NCBI GenBank assembly: GCA_031268125.1
Contig: JAIRXT010000114.1
Location: 1 to 18,155, forward strand
DNA: 18,155 bases
Source: Treponema sp.
GTDB taxonomy: Bacteria; Spirochaetota; Spirochaetia; Treponematales; Breznakiellaceae
Reading direction: 5' to 3'
The translations under genes and the position numbers were made by a program. Of this stretch, positions 14,402 through 18,155 are shown piece by piece. Each line of letters starts with the position of its first letter. Position 1 is the first letter of the stretch. Under the pieces are notes generated by a model, which was given only the letters and a program-made list of their open reading frames with translations, was not told where the DNA came from and did not search any database.

Positions 14402-16828
14402 TTACCCAATCGTAAAAGTGATCGTTTCATCCTCCATAGCATCAGCGGAAAGGACGAGCCTTGCCGTGCCTTTTTTAAGGCCGCGTATAACACAGAGAAG
14501 TCTGCCCGCGAAAAAGCGGCGTTCAGCCGCATAGGCGCCGGAACCGAAGGGGGTGTTGTCAACCAGGTTTCCGTTATCAAGGCCCAGCAAAACAATGGAA
14601 CCGCCGCCGGCGCCTTCTACATGCGCTTTTATCAGGGTGTCCGCTGTTGGCACCGGCATTCCTTCATTGTCCAACACGCTGATTTCTACATGGGCAATGC
14701 CGTATAAAGGAAGCGCCCCCGTGTCTGCCTCTGCCCGAAGCCGTACCGGAATTCCTGTTGTTTTAACAACGCGCTCTATTACCGCCCGGCCGTCTTTGCA
14801 GCCCACCGCACGAAGTTCACCCGCTTCGTAAGGGACATCCCATGAAAGATGGAGATCGTGTGTCGTCGGCCTCGTGTTCCGGGCCAGAATATTCCACGCG
14901 CCGGCATGGCCCACATTCGGACAATCATAGCCCTTCGTCCCGATAAGGCGTCCGTTCAGGTAAAGGCTTACCTCGTCGCAATCGGTATAACCGATAACCG
15001 TGATAAACTCCCCTTCATGACCGGCCCAGTTCCAGTGCGGGCAGATATGCAGGGTCGTATCGTTCTTGTTCCAAATACTGCGGAAATAGTAGAAGGTATC
15101 CTTGGGAAAACCGGCCGTGTCGATAGGGCCGCTTCCCGCGCCGTGCGCCGGCCAGTGTGTCTCGCCGAGATAATCAATACCTGTCCAGAGATAATCACCG
15201 GCGACAAAATCCCGACTCGCCGTATAACGCCACAGGAATTCGTGGTTGAGAGTAAGCCGGTCATAGGACGGCATAAAGGGGTTCCCGGTGTTTTTTTCAT
15301 AGTTACCGCGTATGCCGCCCGCTGAAGGATTTTCCGTACCAAGGAAACGCCGTGCGGGAAATTTCCGCCGGTCCTCGTCGTAGAGTGTTTCGGCACGCAT
15401 TCCCCAGCGCGCCGTATAGTTATACCCGGCAACATCGAGAGCGCACTCAAACTCCTCACAGGTACGGAACTGTTCCGGCGAAGCGATATTGTCCATTGCG
15501 CTCGTTACCATTCTTGTGGGATCTTCGTGATGGCAGAGATCCTTCAAACGGTAAAGGATGCGTATACCTTCAAGCGTTGATTGTTCCGGTATCTCGTTAC
15601 CGATACTCCAAATCACAACACTTGGATGATTCCTGTCACGGCGGAGCATCGATAAAAGATCCGCATCGGCGTTTCCCGTAAAAAACTGTCCATAACCATA
15701 GGCGAAGTTGTTTGTATAACCATACTCGGCGCTCTTGAATTTGGTGAGCTGCCATTCATCAAAAGCCTCGTCCATCACAAGAAAGCCCATCTCATCGCAA
15801 AGGTCCAGAAATTCCGGCGCGGGAGGATTGTGGGCGCAGCGGATACCATTACAGCCCATATCCTTGAGTAAAGTAAGCCGGCGTTTCCATGTTTCACGAT
15901 AAAAAGCCGCGCCGGTAAGTCCGCCGTCATGGTGGAGACACATGCCTTTGATTTTTACTTGAACGCCGTTGAGCAGGAATCCTTTTTCCCTATCAAAGTT
16001 TACGGTACGGATGCCGCTGCGCGTACATACCTTATCGATCACTTTACCTTTCAATAAAACACTTGTTTCAACGGTATACAGATATGGATCCCCGACACTC
16101 CAAAGGCGCGGGTTTTTGATCTGGGGACATACTGTGGTTACCGCGTGGCAACCCGGCTCTATATGAAGAGCGGAAGCATCGCACACTGCTTCATTGCCAA
16201 CGGCATCAAAAATGTGATGCTCTACGCCGGCATCGACTGCTTCACCGCTTTGGTTGTGGACTGCTGCCTGAATCTGAATCCGTGCTTCGCCGTTATTATT
16301 ATACAGTCCGTTACAAGCGGCAAAGACTCCGTTATCCGCGATGTGAACGGCGGCGTGCCTGATAAGCCATACATTGCGGTAAATACCTGAACCGGTATAC
16401 CAGCGGGAATTGGGCTGCATGGAATTATCAACACGAACAGCGATAATGTTTTCCCCTGTAACAAGAAAATCAGTAATATCAATGGTAAACTGGCTATAAC
16501 CATAGGCCCGCCCGCCCGTCTTTATCCCATTTACATAGACGGTGGAATTCATAAAAATTCCGTCAAAGCGGACAGCAATACGGGAACCGGCAGAGATATC
16601 GTCATCGTGAATATGCAGCTTCTTGCGGTACCAGCCGATCCCGGTTACTGCGTAACCTCCGCCCCCTCCTGACGGCGCATCCTGCGCGACCGGATACTCT
16701 ATCCCCCAGTCATGGGGGAGTACAAGCAATTTCCATGCGGCGTCGTCAAAACCGAGTGCGGCATAGAGATCTGCCTCCCCGTCTTTGTGCAGAAATTTCC
16801 AGGCATTGTTCCATAACTCAGCCGGCAT
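14402..16828 (-). CDS. Glycoside hydrolase family 2, beta-galactosidase type (DUF4982-containing)
   Basis: 808 residues; a retaining glycosidase acting on beta-linked glycans, most likely beta-galactosides. Residue numbers are for the start chosen here. The order is an N-terminal jelly-roll (to about 160, with GIGWYRKKL and DGIFMNSTVYVNG), an Ig-like domain (to about 275), and a TIM barrel with HNPP (334-337), MDEAFDEW (352-359), acid/base Glu412 in WSIGNEIPEQS, and nucleophile candidate Glu499 in FLGTENPSAGG. It ends with a DUF4982-like segment (VSLYLNGRLIGTKGYDC) and a final Ig-like domain. ATG 16828 has GGAG 6 nt upstream; the in-frame TTG at 16840 lies upstream of that SD and is rejected. 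No signal peptide is visible, so the enzyme should act in the cytoplasm on sugar imported by the three transporter proteins encoded after it. Other GH2 activities, such as beta-glucuronidase or beta-mannosidase, are less likely but not excluded. Confidence 0.87.
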   Translation of the reverse strand: MPAELWNNAWKFLHKDGEADLYAALGFDDAAWKLLVLPHDWGIEYPVAQDAPSGGGGGYAVTGIGWYRKKLHIHDDDISAGSRIAVRFDGIFMNSTVYVNGIKTGGRAYGYSQFTIDITDFLVTGENIIAVRVDNSMQPNSRWYTGSGIYRNVWLIRHAAVHIADNGVFAACNGLYNNNGEARIQIQAAVHNQSGEAVDAGVEHHIFDAVGNEAVCDASALHIEPGCHAVTTVCPQIKNPRLWSVGDPYLYTVETSVLLKGKVIDKVCTRSGIRTVNFDREKGFLLNGVQVKIKGMCLHHDGGLTGAAFYRETWKRRLTLLKDMGCNGIRCAHNPPAPEFLDLCDEMGFLVMDEAFDEWQLTKFKSAEYGYTNNFAYGYGQFFTGNADADLLSMLRRDRNHPSVVIWSIGNEIPEQSTLEGIRILYRLKDLCHHEDPTRMVTSAMDNIASPEQFRTCEEFECALDVAGYNYTARWGMRAETLYDEDRRKFPARRFLGTENPSAGGIRGNYEKNTGNPFMPSYDRLTLNHEFLWRYTASRDFVAGDYLWTGIDYLGETHWPAHGAGSGPIDTAGFPKDTFYYFRSIWNKNDTTLHICPHWNWAGHEGEFITVIGYTDCDEVSLYLNGRLIGTKGYDCPNVGHAGAWNILARNTRPTTHDLHLSWDVPYEAGELRAVGCKDGRAVIERVVKTTGIPVRLRAEADTGALPLYGIAHVEISVLDNEGMPVPTADTLIKAHVEGAGGGSIVLLGLDNGNLVDNTPFGSGAYAAERRFFAGRLLCVIRGLKKGTARLVLSADAMEDETITFTIG

Positions 16829-16840
16829 TTTCAACTCCAA

Positions 16841-16961
16841 CTGTTCGTATTGGTATTAGTGTATAAACAGATGATCTTGCTTTAACCCTGATAAAGTTTA
16901 ACTGGAGATTAAACCGGACTGGGGAATAAAGAAACAGAATTACTAAGCTAACATAGTTATC
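16841..16961 (-). promoter_or_regulatory. Operator-like inverted repeats in the GH2 operon leader
   Basis: GTTTAA (16896-16901) and TTAAAC (16909-16914) are a perfect inverted repeat with a 7-nt spacer. Next to it, TTTA (16881-16884) and TAAA (16892-16895) have the same 7-nt spacing; the two centres are 17 bp apart. This is the shape of tandem repressor or activator sites. They lie downstream of the predicted promoter and 53-86 bp upstream of the GH2 start. AT-rich words may produce such repeats by chance. Confidence 0.4.
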
Positions 16962-17005
16962 GGGGGGGGGGGGGGGGGGGGGGTAAAAGAATTTCCCTTA
17001 TGCAT
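16943..17005 (-). CDS. Possible 20-codon leaderless ORF with a poly-proline run
   Basis: ATG at 17005-17003 coincides with the +1 predicted from the upstream promoter. It reads MHKGNSFT, seven prolines from the C tract, then ITMLA and TAG (16945-16943). There is no Shine-Dalgarno. The frame downstream of the tract depends on tract length. Could be chance; the exact match between +1 and ATG is the reason to note it. Confidence 0.2.
   Translation of the reverse strand: MHKGNSFTPPPPPPPITMLA
16962..16983. repeat. 22-bp poly-G tract (poly-C on the GH2-operon coding strand)
   Basis: 22 consecutive G on the given strand. It lies about 20-40 nt inside the transcript predicted from the promoter at 17012-17040 and 133 nt upstream of the GH2 start. 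Mononucleotide tracts this long are prone to length change by strand slippage. G is on the template strand for this operon. The exact length in any assembly is uncertain because homopolymers are error-prone to sequence. Confidence 0.9.
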
Positions 17006-17011
17006 GATTAC

Positions 17012-17040
17012 ATAGTATCATGTTTTTTTATGTCTGTCAA
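17012..17040 (-). promoter_or_regulatory. Strong sigma70-type promoter driving the GH2 sugar operon
   Basis: On the minus strand, a perfect -35 TTGACA (17040-17035), a 17-bp spacer, and -10 TACTAT (17017-17012), five of six to consensus, preceded by TG one base upstream (extended -10). It points at the GH2 gene; the predicted +1 is near 17005. The leader would be about 176 nt and includes the C tract and the inverted repeats. Confidence 0.65.
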
Positions 17041-17070
17041 TAGTTTTGTTGCGTTAATTTGTAATTTATT

Positions 17071-17104
17071 CGCAGCGGGGTCTAATACCCAAGAACCCGC
17101 TGCG
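17071..17104 (-). terminator. Stem-loop between hisS and the GH2 promoter, probable hisS terminator
   Basis: CGCAGCGGG (17071-17079) and CCCGCTGCG (17096-17104) form a perfect 9-bp GC-rich stem with a 16-nt loop. It lies 66 nt after the hisS stop and upstream of the GH2 promoter, the expected place for a terminator. The 3' flank on the hisS strand is AATAAATTACAAATT, AT-rich but not a U-run. Confidence 0.5.
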
Positions 17105-17117
17105 CGGTGGGCTATAG

Positions 17118-17135
17118 GCCGGGGATGCGCCCAAA
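17118..17135 (-). repeat. Third copy of the 18-bp post-stop element
   Basis: On the minus strand reads TTTGGGCGCATCCCCGGC, identical over 18 bp to 2123-2140 and over 17 bp to 1497-1513. It begins 34 nt after the hisS stop and, like the copy at 2123, runs into a short hairpin (GGCCTATAGCCC). Confidence 0.7.
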
Positions 17136-17169
17136 ACAGGAAATCCGCTGTTACAATGGCGTTCGGCTC

Positions 17170-18155
17170 TTACCGGCCCCTTACTATCTCTATCACCTCC
17201 CGGACGCTCAAGCCCTCCCGGTTGTGCCGGGCCCCGATGTCCCGCAGGGTAAGGCTCCCTTTGGCGGGAATGGCCACCCAGGGGATTCCCTTTTTTTCCG
17301 CCTGGACAAACTGGCGGATCAGGGCCTTGCCGCCGGTCCGGCCTTCCGGGCCTTCAAGCAATACCTCGCAGGGGATTCCCGCGGCGCGGAATTCCTCCGC
17401 CAGGGCCTGCCTGCGCCCGGCCTCCCGTTCCTCCCCGCCGGCCACGGCCAGCGCCGCGTAGCCCCGGCGTTCCGGCAGTTTCCCCAGGCTTTCCAGGGCC
17501 GCCGTCAGCCGGTCCAGGCCGATGGAAGAACCCACCCCGCTTATCCGGTCCCCGGAATAAAGCCCCGCCAGGTTGTCGTAGCGGCCCCCGGAACAGACCG
17601 ATCCGATAGCGGGGTCTTCGTCCAGAAAGGTCTCGTACACAATGCCGGTGTAGTAATCCAGGCCCCGGGTAATTGAAGGGTCCAGGACAAAGCAGTCCCC
17701 GGTCCCCGTGTCTTCCATGCAGGAACGCAGCAGTTCCAGCCGCTCCGATTCAGGGGAAGGCCCCCCGGACAGTTCCGTCAGGGTACGGAGAATCTCGCCG
17801 TAGCTTCCCCGGCAGCCGGTAAACGCCAGTATCCGCTCCGCTGCCTCCCTTCCGGCAAATTCCGCAAGGAGTTTCTCCGTCTCCTCCCCGCCAATCTTGG
17901 CCAGCTTGTCCACAGTCCGCAGAATCTCTGCGGACCTGTCCGCTGCGCCGATACGGTTCAAAAAGGTATTAAACAGCCCCCGGTGGTTCAGGTGGATCGT
18001 TACCCCAAGCCCCAGGGCCTTAAACGTATCCCGCATCACCAGAAGAATCTCAAAATCCGCCGCCGCGCTCTCGCTTCCCACACTATCAATATCGCACTGG
18101 GTAAATTCCCGGTACCGGCCCCGCTGGGTATTTTCCCCCCGCCAGACCTTGGCAA
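17170..18155 (-). CDS. hisS: Histidyl-tRNA synthetase, C-terminal part (runs off the right edge)
   Basis: A class II aminoacyl-tRNA synthetase that charges tRNA-His. The reading frame stays open to the window edge. Its first visible residues, AKVWRGENTQRGRYREFTQCDID, contain the end of motif 2 (split: KVWRGENTQ, GRYREFTQCDID). Then come the histidine-specific RGLDYYTGIVYE and GSVCSGGRYDNL, motif 3 GVGSSIGLDRL, and an anticodon-binding-type C-terminal domain with AEEFRAAGIPCEVLL and KALIRQFVQAEKKGIPWVAI. The GTG near 18081 is an internal Val codon within DIDSVGSES, not the start. The motif 1 region and true start lie outside the window. The gene is GC-rich: 17461-17520 counts 45 G+C of 60. Confidence 0.93.
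   Translation of the reverse strand, partial: AKVWRGENTQRGRYREFTQCDIDSVGSESAAADFEILLVMRDTFKALGLGVTIHLNHRGLFNTFLNRIGAADRSAEILRTVDKLAKIGGEETEKLLAEFAGREAAERILAFTGCRGSYGEILRTLTELSGGPSPESERLELLRSCMEDTGTGDCFVLDPSITRGLDYYTGIVYETFLDEDPAIGSVCSGGRYDNLAGLYSGDRISGVGSSIGLDRLTAALESLGKLPERRGYAALAVAGGEEREAGRRQALAEEFRAAGIPCEVLLEGPEGRTGGKALIRQFVQAEKKGIPWVAIPAKGSLTLRDIGARHNREGLSVREVIEIVRGR

Noticed and set aside
17107..17676. Plus-strand ORF of 189 codons opposite the end of hisS
   Set aside because: The opposite strand carries unmistakable histidyl-tRNA synthetase motifs, and this frame shows no recognisable domain or RBS.
1..18155. CRISPR array, tRNA or rRNA genes, prophage or integrase genes
   Set aside because: No regularly spaced repeats, no cloverleaf with a CCA-type end, and no phage or integrase reading frame was found on either strand.

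Overview
The window looks like chromosomal DNA from a free-living or gut spirochaete, most likely a Treponema or Breznakiellaceae relative. This is inferred from gene content: tandem Uma2 genes, a large 7TM hybrid sensor kinase, a periplasmic LplBC-type sugar ABC system without its own ATPase, and a long poly-G tract near a promoter. No rRNA or other decisive marker is present, so the taxonomy is tentative. Most genes left of 10.8 kb and the hisS end are GC-rich. The sugar operon at about 10.9-16.8 kb is visibly more AT-rich, especially in its permeases.

Layout, left to right. (1) 1-869: the last residues of a FecCD-type permease and its ABC ATPase, for iron-siderophore, heme or cobalamin uptake. 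(2) 893-2140: a tandem duplication of about 620 bp, each unit carrying one Uma2-family (DUF820, PD-(D/E)XK-fold) gene plus its leader and a post-stop element. (3) 2214-4385: a PfkB-family sugar kinase followed by a class I mannose-6-phosphate isomerase. (4) 4420-5802, minus strand: a glycerol-1-phosphate dehydrogenase (EgsA/AraM) family enzyme, divergent from (5) 5899-10833: an aminotransferase, a stand-alone CheY-like receiver and a 1102-residue hybrid histidine kinase (jelly-roll-like sensor region, 7TM, HisKA, HATPase, REC, HPt), packed with gaps of 3 and 0 nt. (6) 10907-16828, minus strand: an operon read in the order GH2 beta-galactosidase-type glycosidase, two ABC permeases, solute-binding protein. 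(7) 16829-17169: a regulatory intergenic region. (8) 17170 to the right edge, minus strand: hisS without its N-terminus.

The GH2 operon is a self-contained glycan utilisation unit. A secreted binding protein without a lipid-anchor cysteine captures an oligosaccharide, two permeases import it using an ATPase encoded elsewhere, and a GH2 enzyme with no signal peptide cleaves it in the cytoplasm. Mannose-6-phosphate isomerase and the PfkB kinase could feed hexoses into glycolysis, but are not in the same transcription unit.

The most interesting part is the leader of the GH2 operon. A near-consensus extended -10 promoter (TTGACA, 17 bp, TACTAT) points at the operon, and a 22-bp G:C homopolymer lies only about 20 bp inside the predicted transcript. 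This is a strong candidate for a phase-variable sugar operon. The predicted +1 coincides with the ATG of a 20-codon ORF that reads the tract as seven prolines. Other points of interest are the patch of concentrated divergence between the two Uma2 copies, a 17-18 bp element found after three stop codons, and palindromic in-frame inserts in two metabolic enzymes.
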